The notes: generated by a model from the sequence alone, not told the origin. Shown: positions 8,130 through 18,846, numbered from the stretch's first letter. The stretch is 64,000 nucleotides of DNA from CAVXXD01 sp963765625 (GCA_963765625.1 CAVXXD010000010.1:248001-312000), one strand, 5' to 3'. Program-made: numbers and translations.

Positions 8130-9960
8130 ATGGCCCGGAAAAGTGGTGGAACCAGAACAGCACTGGCGACAATCATCATCCTGGCAAGCCTGGTTATCGC
8201 AATGGTGGTCCCGCAAGGGCAGGCAGTGGCCTCCTCGGTGGGCCTGACGTCCAATGAAGCGCAGATGCTGGCCCTGGTCAACCAGGCCCGGGCGGAAGCC
8301 GGACTCGCTCCCCTCTACGCGGAACAGCGGCTGACCGACATGGCCCGCAACTACAGCTCGGAGATGATCCAGTACGACTTCTTCAGCCACACCTCCCCCG
8401 TTTCCGGCAGTTTTTCGACCCGGGTAGCGGCCCAGGGGTTCACCGGTTATACCGTAGCAGGAGAGAACATCGCCAAATCGCCGACGGTGGCATCCGCTTT
8501 CGCCGCCTTCATGAACAGCGAGGGTCACCGGGCGAACATACTCCGCGCCAACTACAACTGCGTCGGCATAGGAATCCTGGATGGCCCCAACGGCCTGGTC
8601 GTCACGCAGGAGTTCATGGCCTTCTCGCAGATCCCGGACACTGCCGACGTCTCCGGCAGCTCGAATCCGACGACGACACCGGTCACCGCCGCCTCGTCTT
8701 CTTCCTTCGACACCTACTACCTGGTGATGAACCCCAACGACACCGCCGCCAGGATCGACGTGATCTTCCAGGATGACGACGGCAGCAGGCATACCTACAG
8801 CTACACGGTGGCGGCCCACAGCCGCTACACCGTCCCGGCCCGCGAGACCCTGGGAGGAACCGGCTCTTTCAACGCCACCATCGAGAGCAGCATCCCGGTG
8901 CTGGCCGAGCGAGCCATGTACTTCTCAAGCGAAGGGCGTGCCGGAGGCCACGACTCCATCGGCGCTTCCAAGACCTCCACCACCTGGTACTTCGCGGAGG
9001 GCTACACCGGCGGAACCTTCGACACCTGGGTGCTGGTGATGAACCCCAACAGCAGCGCAGTCACCGCTACCCTCAACTTCATGAAGGACGACGGCAGCGT
9101 GGTTGCCAACCAGGTGAACATCCCGGCGGGAGGACGCCAGAGCGTTCACGTCGACACCGTTCCCGGCCTGGAGAACGCTAACGTCTCCACCCAGGTGGTC
9201 TGCGACCTGCCGGTGGTAGCGGAGCGCTCCATGTACTTCGACTACAACGGCAAGTCCGGCGGCCACAACTCCATCGGCGTGACGGATCCCTCCTCGAGCT
9301 GGTACTTCGCGGAAGGCTACACCGGCGGGGAACTTCGACACCTGGGTGCTGCTGCAGAACCCCAACTCCACCGCGGTGACCGCCACTCTCTACTTCATGA
9401 TGGACAACGGCACTTCCCTTCCCTACAAGGTCAACATCCCGGCCAAGGCCCGTTACACCGTTAAGGTCGACGACGTGCCCGGGCTCGGCAACGTCAGCGT
9501 CTCCACCCAGGTGGTCTGCGACAAGCCCATCGTGGCGGAACGGGCCATGTACTTCAACTACGACGGCAACGATGACGGCCACGACTCCATCGGGGTGACC
9601 GAGCCCAGCGACAACTGGTACTTCGCGGAAGGCTACACCGGCGGGGAATTCGACACCTGGGTGCTGCTGCAGAACCCCAACGACACCGCCGTCAACGCCA
9701 CCCTCAACTTCATGCTGGAAGACGGCAGCGTGGTCCCCTACACCGTCAACATCGCCGCCAGGGCCCGCTACTCGGTCAAGGTCGACGCGGTGGCCGGCCT
9801 GGACTGCTGCAACGTCTCCACCCAGGTCACTGCCGATCTGCCGGTGGTGGCGGAGCGGGCCATGTACTTCAGCTACAACGGCAAGGACGGCGGCCACGAC
9901 TCCATCGGCTCGGTGGATCCCGCCTGCACCTGGTACTTCGCGGAGGGCAGCGTCCAGTAA
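8130..9960 (+). CDS. Secreted CAP/SCP-domain protein with four WYFAEG repeats (frameshifted)
   Basis: Residues 1-35 form a signal peptide. About residues 45-165 are a YkwD-like CAP domain with NQARAEAGLAPL, the histidine of FFSHTSP, AGENIA and SEGHRANIL. The rest is four repeats of about 105 residues with the signature WYFAEGYTGG.FDTW, then LLQNPN, then VAERAMYF. One extra G in the run near 9327-9330 breaks the frame inside repeat three: sister repeats read GG[NE]FDTW there, and the second frame continues to 9960. The protein has no sorting signal or C-terminal membrane helix, so it is probably secreted. The same repeats occur in the L,D-transpeptidase at 33.9-36 kb. Control is by the upstream c-di-GMP riboswitch. 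Confidence 0.88.
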
Positions 9961-9983
9961 TCAAGGGAAACCGGATATCGTTG

Positions 9984-10010
9984 GAGGCCGCTTCCCGGGG
10001 AAGCGGCCTC
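9984..10010 (+). terminator. Intrinsic terminator between convergent genes
   Basis: GAGGCCGCTTCC (9984-9995) pairs with GGAAGCGGCCTC (9999-10010), followed by TTCTTATT on the plus strand. It ends the CAP gene and may also slow mfd transcripts arriving from the other side. Confidence 0.75.
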
Positions 10011-10013
10011 TTC

Positions 10014-13000
10014 TTATTGTCCAGAGGCCTCCAGGAGGTCCTGCAGGCGCCGCAGGGCGTCTTCCCTGTCCCAGTACCTTTCCTCCAGGGTAAGCTCTAT
10101 CTCGCGGGTTGAGGCGTTGTAGCGCGGGGCTCCCGCTTCGGGGCCCAGCACCTTTTTCAGGCCCAGGGCGCGCAGCCCTTCGTAGAACTCCTTCGACCCG
10201 CGACGGAAGCGCAGGGTCACGTGGCCGCGGGACCAGACCATCTCGCGCACCCCCGGCTCCAGGCAGGCCAGGCGCAGACGGGCGACGCCGAAGAGGTTGG
10301 CCGCGGCCACTGGGCAGAGGGCCGTAACGGTCGCGCACCTCGGCCTCGAGGTCGGCCAGCCCTCCCCCTTCCCTGGCGTCCACCATGCGCCGGTAGACCT
10401 CCACCCGGCGAGCGGAACTGGCGATGTATTCGTGCGGCAGGTGGGCCGGCAGGGGCAGGTCCACGGTTATCAGCGGCATGTGCGGACGCCTGCTCGCCCT
10501 TGAGGGCGTCCACCGCCTCCTGCAGCATGCGGCAGTAGAGCTCGAACCCCACCGCCTCCACCTGGCCGTGCTGCTCCGCCCCGAGGATGTTGCCGGCACC
10601 CCGGATCTCCAGGTCCTTCAGGGCCACTCGTAAACCTGAGCCCAGTTCTGAGAAGTCGCGGATGACCCGCAGGCGCTGAAAGGCGGCGTCGGTGATTCTC
10701 CTCCCCTCCCTGAAGAAAAAGAAGCCGTAAGCCTGGCGGTGGCTGCGCCCGATGCGGCCACGCAGGTGGTATAGCTGGGCCAGGCCCAGCCTCTCCGCCC
10801 CGTCCACGATGAGGGTGTTGGCGTTGGGGATATCCAGGCCGGACTCGACGATGGTGGTGCAGACCAGCACGTCCAGGCGCCCTTCGGAGAAGTCGTGCAT
10901 CACCTTCTCCAGCTCGTGCTCGCCCATCTGGCCATGACCCATCCCTACCCGGGCGTGGGGCGCCAGCTGGCGCACCCGCTCCGCCCTGGCCTCGATCCCC
11001 TCCACCAGGTTGTAGACGTAGTAGACCTGCCCTTCCCTCTCCAGCTCACGCTCGATGCTCTCCCTCACCATCCGCTCGTCGTAGACTCCCACGGTGGTCA
11101 CCACGGCGTAGCGATCTTCGATAGGGGTGTCGATGGTACTCATGTCCCGCAGGCCGGATAGGGACATCTGGAGGGTCCTGGGGATGGGCGTGGCGGTCAG
11201 GGTGAGCACGTCCACCTCGCGGCGCATCTCCTTCAGCCGCTCCTTGTGCATCACCCCGAAGCGGTGCTCCTCGTCCACCACCAGCAGGCCCAGGTCGGAA
11301 AAGACCACTTTTTTCTGGAGGATGCTGTGGGTTCCGATGACCACGTCCACCGCGCCGGAGGCCAGCCCCTCCAGGACGGCCTTGCGCTCCCGCGGGGTCT
11401 GGAAGCGGGTGAGGGTCTCCACCCTTACCGGCCAGGGGAGGAAGCGGCGGCGGAAGGTCTCGCCGTGCTGCAGGGCCAGCACGGTAGTGGGCACCAGCAC
11501 CGCCACCTGCTTTCCGTCCATCACCGCTTTGAAGGCGGCGCGCAGGGCTACCTCGGTCTTGCCGTAACCCACGTCCCCGTAGACCATGCGGTCCATGGGC
11601 ATCGGGCGCTCCATGTCCGCCTTGACGTCCTCGATGGCCTTGAGCTGGTCGGGGGTCTCGCGGTAGGGGAAGGAGCTCTCCAGCTCCTGCTGCCAGGGGA
11701 CGTCGGGGGAGAAGGCGAAGCCTCCGGCGGCCTGCCGGGCGGCGTAGAGTACAAGGAGGTCGGCGGCCACGTCACGCGCCGCCGCCCGCGCCCGCTTGCG
11801 CGTCTTGCGCCACTGGGCGCTGGAGAGGCGGTGGAGCGGCGGGTTCTCCGCCCCGACGTAGCGGTGGATGAGGCCGATGCGGTCGGTGGGCAGGTAGAGG
11901 ACGTCGCCCTCGGCGTAGCGCAGCACGGCGTACTCGCGCTTGGCTCCTCCCATCTCGCGCACCGTGAGGCCGGAGAACATCCCCACCCCATGATGGAGGT
12001 GGACCACGTGGTCTCCTTCTTCCAGGTCCGGGAGGCTGACCGCTGGGCGGCCTCCGGAGGTGGCCTCGGCCTCCCTTCTGCGCCTCTGCTCCGCCCCGAA
12101 GAGGTCCTCCTCGGTGAGCAGCGCCAGGCGGGCCGCGGGCAGCAGGAAGCCGTGGTGAAGGCGGCTGCCGGTGATGGCCGCCAGCCCGGTCCGGACGGCC
12201 AGGGAGTCTCGCGCCGCCAGGCCGGCTTCGGCCAGGACCTCGCCGGTACGCTCCCGCCGCCCTTCCGTCTCGAAAGCCAGCACCACCCGCCACTTGGAAG
12301 CGCGCCATTTCTTTATGTCGCCGATAAGCCGCTCGATGTCGCCGCGGTAAGTGCCGGCCTCGCGCGATTCCAGCTCCAGCCCGGCCTCGGTGGACCAGGG
12401 GTCCAGGATAAGGCAGCTCTTTTCCTTCATCCATCCGCTGTAGGCTTCCCAGGCACGCTCTCCTTCATCCAGCGCTTCCAGGCGCTCGCGCGCCAGGCGC
12501 GGCTCCAGAAGAACCAACCCGTCCTCCAGGCCGAAGAGGCCATCGGGTTGGCTTGCGGTTTCGTTCTCCCAATCCAGTGGGAAGGCGAGGGCTTCGGGCA
12601 GGTCCCCCTGCGAGCGCTGGCCCGCGGGGTCGAAGTAGCGGAGGCGGTCGATGGTATCGGCGTCCAGCTCAAGCCGGAAAGGATAGGGGTGGGTGGGGTC
12701 GTAGACATCGACGATTCCCCCGCGCACGCTGAACTCGCCCGGGGCCTCCACCAGGTACTGCCTCTGATACCCCGCGGCGGCCAGCCAGTCCTCCAGCTCA
12801 TCCAGGTCGGCACGGGCGCCCCGCTCCAGGCGGAGGGGGGCAGGAGCACACGCCGGCGCTGACACGCTGCTCCTCAGGCACGAGGGATGGGCCAGCGCGG
12901 TGGCCGGCAGCACCAGGACGGGGGCTTCGCCTTTCCCCTTCTCCCGCCATTGACCGAGAATAAAGAGAGTGCGGGCGCGGGTGGCGCTGCCTTCCAGGTC

Positions 13001-13291
13001 CACAACCTCGCGGCCGGGCAGCGGCAGTTCCCGCGGCGGGTAGTAGAGGACCCGCCCGCTCCCGAGCAGGCTTTCGAGCTCGCCCGCCAGCCGCTCCGCC
13101 ACCTCCACGCCGGGCGCCACCGCCGCCACCAGCCTGCCGGCCGCGGCAGGCAGGGATGCCAGTAGCGGCGCGGACAGGCTTTCGGCCATGCGCAGCACCA
13201 CCGGCCCCGAGGCGCGTTTGAGCACCTCCGCCGCTTCACCGAAGGCGGGGTCCTGCTTGAGGGCCTGGTCCAGGTATTCCGTCAGTTCCAT
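10014..13291 (-). CDS. mfd: Transcription-repair coupling factor Mfd (two frameshifts)
   Basis: Mfd displaces stalled RNA polymerase and recruits UvrA. Visible parts are the UvrB-like N-terminus, the RNA-polymerase-interacting segment (VHLHHGVGMFSGL), helicase motifs (GDVGYGKTEVA, VVDEEHRFGV), motif VI (GRIGRSHRQAYG) and the C-terminal TRCF domain. The main frame covers about 980 residues. It breaks near 10490 (PLITVDLPLPAHLPHEYI follows in a second frame) and again near 10308 (NLFGVARLRLACLEPG in a third), then ends at TAA 10014-10016. Repaired length is about 1090 residues, near the family norm, so sequence error is likelier than decay. It sits downstream of pth, as in Bacillus, but with four genes in between. 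Confidence 0.95.
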
Positions 13292-13399
13292 TTTTCTTTC
13301 TCCTATGTCTAAAGGGCCTCGATCTTTAATCCAGGCCTTGTAGATCCTTATTCAATTGTCTGGGCTTATTGTACCCTCATCTCTGACCCCGGATTTGGT

Positions 13400-14242
13400 T
13401 CAGACAAGGTCGAAGGAGCTGAAAGGCTCGCGGCAGCTGGCAAAGTCGTCCGGTATCCTCCTGACGCGCAGGGCCACGCTGCGAGCCCCGTTCTCCGTCA
13501 GCAGCCTGGCCAGCGTCTCGAGGTTGCGGGACTTGTCGGTGACGCCCGGGACGATCCAGATGCGCGGCAGTACCGGCACTCCCCCTTCCCGCGCGGCCCA
13601 GGCCAGCCTCTCGAAGTTGTCCATGATGCGGGCATTGGAGACGCCGCAGCGGCGGCGGTGCTCGCGCGGCTCGTACAGTCTCAGGTCGAAGTGTATCAGG
13701 TCCAGGTGGGGGTAGATGTCCTTCATGAAGCGGGCATGGTCGAACTCCCCACAGGTCTCCAGCACCGTGTGCAGGTCTATCTTCTTCAACCCCTGGAGCA
13801 GCTTCGAAGTGAAGTCCATGCAGAGGGTGGGTTCACCGCCCGACAGGGTCGCCCCGCCACTCGAGGCCGGGTAACGGCCCGTCTCTTCGAGGACCGCCGC
13901 CACGACCTCCTCCACCTTCATCATCCTGCCCACCCGCTTCAGCGCCCCGGAGGGACAGGCATCGGTACAGACCATGCACAGCGTGCATTTGCCGCGGTCC
14001 ACCAGGCCAGGGCGGCCCCGCTTCAAGGCGCGCAAGGGGCAGACACTGATACAGCTGCCGCATCCGGTGCATTCTCTGGAGTCGTAGGCCAGTTCCAGCC
14101 CGGGCCGCATGTACTCGGGCTCATAGCACCAGGAGCAACTGAGGGGACATCCCTTGAAGAAGACGACGGTGCGGATACCCGGGCCGTATTCCTGCAGGCC
14201 GCCCTGGACATCTACGATCAGCGGAGCGCGTTCCCCGGGCAT
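13400..14242 (-). CDS. Glycyl-radical enzyme activating enzyme (radical SAM)
   Basis: The start is ATG 14242 (MPGERAPLIVDVQG), with AAGGAA upstream. The radical-SAM cluster motif is KGCPLSCSWCYEPE (C-x3-C-x2-C). It is followed by two ferredoxin-type cluster motifs (CTGCGSCISVCP, CTLCMVCTDACP), then ATLSGGEPT and LETCGEFD. This is the layout of pyruvate formate-lyase activating enzyme relatives that place a glycyl radical on a partner enzyme. No glycyl-radical partner is in the window, so the substrate is unknown. It follows the SGNH lipoprotein by 17 bases in the run between pth and mfd. Confidence 0.88.
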   Translation of the reverse strand: MPGERAPLIVDVQGGLQEYGPGIRTVVFFKGCPLSCSWCYEPEYMRPGLELAYDSRECTGCGSCISVCPLRALKRGRPGLVDRGKCTLCMVCTDACPSGALKRVGRMMKVEEVVAAVLEETGRYPASSGGATLSGGEPTLCMDFTSKLLQGLKKIDLHTVLETCGEFDHARFMKDIYPHLDLIHFDLRLYEPREHRRRCGVSNARIMDNFERLAWAAREGGVPVLPRIWIVPGVTDKSRNLETLARLLTENGARSVALRVRRIPDDFASCREPFSSFDLV

Positions 14243-14259
14243 CCTGCCGCGGTTCCTTT

Positions 14260-15027
14260 CTAATCGAGCGACCGCAGGGCGGAGGCCAGGACGGAGTCGA
14301 GAGCCTCGTAGCCCGCCTGGTTGGGATGTGAGTCGTAGGGGTCCGAGGCGTAAGAAGGGTCCAGGTACCCGTCCGGGGTGGCCAGGGCGCCGTACAGGTC
14401 TACGACGACGATGGGTTCGGAGGACGTGCCGGCCAGGTTCTCTAGGAAATCGTTGTAGGCGCGCTGGTTCCAGACCATCCACTCGTCACTGGACGACTCC
14501 ACCACCGGAAGGGCGTTGCCCAGCAGGAGCACCTGGCCCGACTGTGCCCGGGATGCCCGCACCACGTCCCGGACGATGCCCTGGTTGCGCTCCAGGTTGG
14601 CCTCGGCTGTCTCCCGGTCTCCCCCCTCGAAGTCCGCGAAACAGAGTTTGAAGAAGACCGTTCCGCCCGGGCCGGCTTCCCCGATCACCCGGCGGGCGGT
14701 GCCCACTATCTCCGGCGGTGAGTCCATCTCGCGGTAGTAGAGGCCCCTACCCTCGAAGGACACCGCTTCTTCGGGGTCACCATCCCAGTCCCAGTAGCCG
14801 AACCATCCGCCCATCACCGAACGGCCGCACATGAATACCGCGTCACCCACCGGCCCGCCCCGGGCGGCCTCACCGTGGTTGCCTTCTTCTCCGTAACCTT
14901 CTACCCCGACCGGGGTCGTGTCGTCGGAGCCTCAGGAACCTCCCCATTCGCAACCGTTGGAAAAGAGAAGCATGGCCAGAAAGGCCGCAAGCGCCATAAA
15001 GATGAGTATCGTCTTCAGCCTGTGCAT
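14260..15027 (-). CDS. SGNH-hydrolase-like lipoprotein with an in-frame TGA
   Basis: From ATG 15027 (AGGAAAGG upstream) the frame encodes a lipoprotein signal (MHRLKTILIFMALAAF, then FSNGC). It meets TGA at 14932-14934 and continues in the same frame to 14260. The main body has an SGNH-type nucleophile block (VFMCGRSVMGGWFG), VLLLGNALPV and a C-terminal catalytic-type DSHPNQAGYEAL. Such enzymes cleave esters, often acyl or acetyl groups on wall polymers. The stop falls in a Gly/Ser-rich linker (CEWGGS*GSDD). It could be a one-base error or a real nonsense mutation; TGA is a normal stop elsewhere in the window. If real, only a product from an internal start near 14850 would remain, without a signal peptide. 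Confidence 0.7.
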
Positions 15028-15055
15028 GATGGACAACCTTTCCTCTCTATTAATT

Positions 15056-15601
15056 CTACTCCCCGACCAGGTTGGCCTGGTAGAACTCCTCGGCTTCGAT
15101 CTCCATCTCGCGGATGGTTTCGCGGGACGAGAGGATGCGGCCGCCCAGTTCGTTCTGCCGGCTGGTGAAGTCGACGATCTCGTCCGTGCCGGAGGGCAGG
15201 GACGGCTGGACGAATTCCTTCACCTGCACCATGGCCTCCTTCACCAGCAGCGCCTCCGCCTTGTTGGCTTCGAGCAGGGCCAGCAGCTGGTCGGCGTATT
15301 CCGCCTGCTTTTCCCCCAGGGGCTTGAGATCCTCACAGGCCGCAGCGGCATCGTTGACACTGCGGAGAAAGGCGTCGTAAGCGCGGTTCTCCTCCTCCAC
15401 CAGGCCCGTCGCCGCCTCCACGAGTCCCTCTCCCCGCTCCTGCCACAGCACCTTCTCCATCTGCTGAAAGAACTGCTCCAGGCTGGCGGCCCTGGACCTG
15501 ATCTCCTGGTAAGAAGCGCGGGCGGCATCCACCTGCGCGCTCCCCGCTACTTCCGAAGAACAACCGGGCGCGGCCGCGAGAAGTAACACCAGGGGACGCA
15601 C
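15056..15601 (-). CDS. Putative lipoprotein, helical/coiled-coil, unknown function
   Basis: A protein of about 180 residues with a short signal ending in a lipobox (LLLAAAPGCSS) and a long Glu/Gln/Ala-rich helical body (ASLEQFFQQMEKVLWQE). GTG 15601 has no clear ribosome binding site. A TTG at 15635 overlaps the upstream stop (TTGA) and would supply a better basic N-terminus (MRPSLAVVAL) if one base were wrong near 15605, so the start may be upstream. It resembles the next lipoprotein in size and helical style but not obviously in sequence. It is part of the operon between pth and mfd. Function unknown. Confidence 0.65.
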   Translation of the reverse strand: MRPLVLLLAAAPGCSSEVAGSAQVDAARASYQEIRSRAASLEQFFQQMEKVLWQERGEGLVEAATGLVEEENRAYDAFLRSVNDAAAACEDLKPLGEKQAEYADQLLALLEANKAEALLVKEAMVQVKEFVQPSLPSGTDEIVDFTSRQNELGGRILSSRETIREMEIEAEEFYQANLVGE

Positions 15602-15631
15602 CAGGAAGGGCGACGACGGCCAGGGAGGGTC

Positions 15632-16225
15632 TCAAAGTTTCTTCTCCTCCAGGAAGGCATCGGCTTCCGCGGCCAGTCCGGCCGCCCGGTTGAACTGCTC
15701 GTTCAGCTGGGCGGACAACCGGTCCAGTTCATTCGCGTAGTACTGGAGCTGCTCCTCGCTCTCGGCCATGTCCACCAGTGAGAGGAGGTCGGCCAGGGTG
15801 GCGACCAGCTCCCGGTCGGTCTGGACGGCATCGAGCTGCGCCTGCACCGCGTCTCTGGCCATGGAGGCATAAGTGACGTATTCGCCGGCATCCTCCAGTG
15901 CAGTGACTTGCGTGAACATCTCCCTGGCAGCCACCAGGATACCTTCCGCCTCGTTGAGGTCGTCGGTGATCAGGCGCACCAGGGACATGCCCTCGGATAC
16001 GGTGTCCTGGAGGTTGTTGAACCGCTCCCCCAGCTGGGCTATGAGGGCATTGAGTTCGCTCAGGTCCTGGAGCACCGGGGCGACTTCGCTCATGTTGGTC
16101 AGGGCTTCGTCGACCAGCTGGCGAGCCTGCCGCTGGTCCGAGGACTCGCAACCACCCAGGGACGCCAGCGCCAGTGCCGCGATCAACGCCGCCGTCAACA
16201 GCCAGGGCATCTTCTTCATGGACAT
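15632..16225 (-). CDS. Putative lipoprotein, coiled-coil, unknown function
   Basis: A 197-residue protein with a lipoprotein signal (KKMPWLLTAALIAALALA, lipobox LASLGGC). Its body is almost wholly alpha-helical and rich in Leu, Glu, Gln and Ala (LNALIAQLGERFNNLQDTV), probably a coiled coil on the outer face of the membrane. It lies 40 bases after pth and its stop overlaps the possible TTG start of the next lipoprotein, so the pair is probably co-translated. I recognise no family. Confidence 0.78.
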   Translation of the reverse strand: MSMKKMPWLLTAALIAALALASLGGCESSDQRQARQLVDEALTNMSEVAPVLQDLSELNALIAQLGERFNNLQDTVSEGMSLVRLITDDLNEAEGILVAAREMFTQVTALEDAGEYVTYASMARDAVQAQLDAVQTDRELVATLADLLSLVDMAESEEQLQYYANELDRLSAQLNEQFNRAAGLAAEADAFLEEKKL

Positions 16226-16264
16226 AAAAACCTTCCGACATGTTATTTGACCGCATGTCCCGGT

Positions 16265-16924
16265 TTACGGTTCCTGACCGGCTTTCCCGTCAGCCTCTTT
16301 CGCCGGCGGCCGTCCCTGTCCCTGGTTGAACCGGTTCATGGCGGCTGCCACACCCTCCTCCAGTGCGACCTCCACCGCGTCCGCCCCACGGTCCGCGCTC
16401 TCACGCAGCGCCACCAGCCCCTCGCCCGAAAGCCCCTCCAGCACATAGCCGGCGGCTTCTTCGGGAGAGGGAGGACGCCCGACCCCGATGCGGACCCGGG
16501 CGAAGCCGTCGCTGCCCAGGTGATCGATGATGGACTGGACGCCGAGGTGCCCCCCGGAAGAACCGCCCCGCCTCATCCGCACCACTCCCGCGGCCAGGTC
16601 GATATCGTCGTAGACCACCAGTATCTCGCGGGGATCGAGGCGGAAACGGCGACGCAGCTGCTTCACCGCTTCACCGCTGCGGTTCATGAAGTCCTGGGGG
16701 CGGGCCAGCCGGATCTCCCTGCCGCGAAATTCGAAGCTCCCCGTCTCTATCCCCCGGTATTTCTTAAAAGAAGCCCCGCGGCGGGATGCCAGCTCCTCGA
16801 GGGCAATGAAGCCGGCGTTATGACGGGTCCGGGCATACCGCGAACCGGGGTTGCCCAACCCCACCACCAGTGATATCGCTTCCTTGTCCGACCCTTTCAA
16901 TCTCGACTCCCCTGCTCGCTTCAT
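16265..16924 (-). CDS. pth: Peptidyl-tRNA hydrolase
   Basis: Frees tRNA from peptidyl-tRNAs released by stalled ribosomes. The family landmarks are GLGNPGSRYARTRHNAGF (catalytic His), FMNRSGEAV, VVYDDIDLAAG (catalytic Asp) and GGSSGGHLGVQSI. The start is ATG 16924 (MKRAGESRLKG); an upstream in-frame GTG would add an atypical extension. The N-terminus is 20 or so residues longer than usual before LVVGLGNPG. It follows the bL25 gene in the conserved glmU-prs-bL25-pth order. Confidence 0.95.
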   Translation of the reverse strand: MKRAGESRLKGSDKEAISLVVGLGNPGSRYARTRHNAGFIALEELASRRGASFKKYRGIETGSFEFRGREIRLARPQDFMNRSGEAVKQLRRRFRLDPREILVVYDDIDLAAGVVRMRRGGSSGGHLGVQSIIDHLGSDGFARVRIGVGRPPSPEEAAGYVLEGLSGEGLVALRESADRGADAVEVALEEGVAAAMNRFNQGQGRPPAKEADGKAGQEP

Positions 16925-17040
16925 CTCCGCACCAGATAGAAGTATAACCCCTGCGACTGCGCCTTTTCCAATCCGGCCATCCGCTCCTTCGCGCATAGAA
17001 AAGAGGCGGGCGTTTCCGCCCGCCTCTCGGTTTGCTCGCT

Positions 17041-17697
17041 CTATTCCGTGGCCGCTGCCTCGCCTTCGGCCGATTCGGAGGCGGCCGCTTCGGCGCCCTC
17101 CTCCTCGTAACCTTCTTCACCGATGAGGGGCACATGGATCCGCTTGGCTACGACGGAGACGATTGTCTCCTCCGGGCTGTTCAGGTAGGTGACTCCCGGG
17201 ATTTCGGGCAGATCGGAGACCTTGAAGCTCTGGCCGATCTTCATGCCGGAGATGTCCACGTCCAGGCGCTCGGGCAGGTCCTTCGGCAGGGTCTCCACCC
17301 TGACGGCGTAGAGGAAGTGCTGGAGCAGGCCGCCCAGTTTGACGCCTTCCGGCTCGCCGTGGTACAGGATGGGGACCTCGGTCTGGAGCGTTTCCGTCTC
17401 CTTGACCCGCATGAAATCAACGTGAAGGACGATGTCCTTGATGGGGTGGCGCTGGATCTCCTTCACCACCACGGTGTGCTTGCCGCCCTTCTTGCCTTCC
17501 ACTTTCAGGTCGACCAGGCCGTGTATCCCGCCTTCCCGGCGCAGCAGGGACATGAAATCGTGGCCGTCCAGCGAAAGCATCACCGGCTCGAATTCGTGCC
17601 CGTACATGATCGCCGGGATCCTGTTCTCTTTTCGGACCCGCTTGATCTCGTCCTTGCCTTTTTCTTCTCTCAGTATCGCGTCTACCGCTGTGCTCAT
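17041..17697 (-). CDS. rplY: Ribosomal protein bL25, long CTC/TL5 form
   Basis: A 5S rRNA-binding ribosomal protein of 218 residues. The N-terminal bL25 domain shows RKENRIPAIMYGHEFEP, and the C-terminal CTC/TL5 domain shows VDFMRVKETETLQTEVPI. The protein ends in a Glu/Ala-rich acidic tail typical of the long form. In Bacillus the homologue (ctc) is a general-stress protein. It lies between prs and pth. Confidence 0.95.
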   Translation of the reverse strand: MSTAVDAILREEKGKDEIKRVRKENRIPAIMYGHEFEPVMLSLDGHDFMSLLRREGGIHGLVDLKVEGKKGGKHTVVVKEIQRHPIKDIVLHVDFMRVKETETLQTEVPILYHGEPEGVKLGGLLQHFLYAVRVETLPKDLPERLDVDISGMKIGQSFKVSDLPEIPGVTYLNSPEETIVSVVAKRIHVPLIGEEGYEEEGAEAAASESAEGEAAATE

Positions 17698-17825
17698 CCT
17701 TACTCACCTCTTACCTGACCAATGTATATAATCCTCTTCGTGACGCAAGCTAATATGATAAACCAATCGCCCGGAGATTTCCACCCCCGGGCGGTTAATC
17801 CGCTATTGATGGAAAGTGGCCCTTT

Positions 17826-18792
17826 TCACGGCTGGTTGTCGCCGCCGAACAGCTCGCTCACCGACTCGTCCTTGAAGACGCTGGCGATGGAGTTGGCGAT
17901 GATGGAGGCGATGGAGATCACCTTGACCTTGGAACTCCGGTTCTCCTCGGGGATGGGCAGGGTGTTGGTGACGATGATCTCCTTGATGGGGGAGGCGTCG
18001 ATTTTCTCCCGGGCCGGGCCGGAGAAGATGCCGTGGGTGGCGCAGGCGTAGATCTCCGCCGCGCCCTCTCTCGTGCAGGGCGGCGGCGGAGCTGGCCAGG
18101 GTGCCGGCGGTGTCGATCATGTCGTCCACCAGGATGGCCTTCTTCCCTTCCACCTCGCCGATGACGTGCATCACCTCGGCCACGTTGTGGTCGGGGCGGC
18201 GCTTGTGCATGATGGCCATGGGGACGGAGAGGTAGTCGGAGTACTTCTTGGCCGTCTTCACCCGCCCGGCGTCGGGCGAGACTATCACCAGGTCGTCGAA
18301 GTAGTTGCGGGAGATGTGGGAGGCCAGCTGGGGAACGGCGGTGAGGTGGTCCACCGGACCGTCGAAGAAGCCCTGTATCTGTCCGGCGTGCAGGTCGAGG
18401 GTGAGGATGCGGTCCGCCCCAGCGGCGGTCAGCAGGTCAGCCATGAGCTTGGCGCTGATGGGCTCGCGCGCCACCGTCTTTTTGTCCTGGCGGGAATAGC
18501 CGTAATAGGGGATGACCGCGGAGATGCGCTTGGCGGAGGCGCGCTTGAGGGCGTCGATCATCAGCAGCATCTCCATGATGTTGCGGTTGATGGGCGGGGC
18601 GCTGGTCTGCACCACGAAAGCGTCGATGCCGCGGACGCTCTCCTGGAAGCGGACGTACAGCTCGCCGTTGGAGAAGGTCTTCAGTTCCACGTCGCCCAGG
18701 GAGAGCCCCAGGTGCCCGGCTATCTCCTGCCCCAGCTCCGGATAGGAGCGGCCGGAAAATATCATCAGCCTCTTACGCGTGATCTCCTTCAA
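17826..18792 (-). CDS. prs: Ribose-phosphate pyrophosphokinase (frameshifted)
   Basis: Makes PRPP from ribose 5-phosphate and ATP for purine, pyrimidine, His and Trp synthesis. Clear motifs are MIFSGRSYPELGQEIA, YYGYSRQDKK, LDLHAGQIQGFF and the PRPP loop VDDMIDTAGTL. After AALHERG near 18073 the frame is lost. One G too many in the GGG run restores AAEIYACATHGIFSGPA and a normal end, ELFGGDNQP with TGA at 17826-17828. The gene is essential in nearly all bacteria, so sequence error is the simplest explanation. Confidence 0.95.
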
Positions 18793-18846
18793 CTGGGCCT
18801 CCTTCGTGTCCTGAAAGAATACCTTCTCTGCCCCGGAGCCACCCCT

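Noticed and set aside
11246..12862. 538-codon open frame on the plus strand inside mfd
   Set aside because: It is antisense to conserved Mfd motifs and has the His/Gly/Arg-rich make-up of a shadow frame in GC-rich DNA.
14932..14934. TGA read as glycine or selenocysteine
   Set aside because: Other genes end in TGA (for example at 36007-36009 and 41707-41709), no SECIS-like element is evident, and the context is a flexible linker, not an active site.
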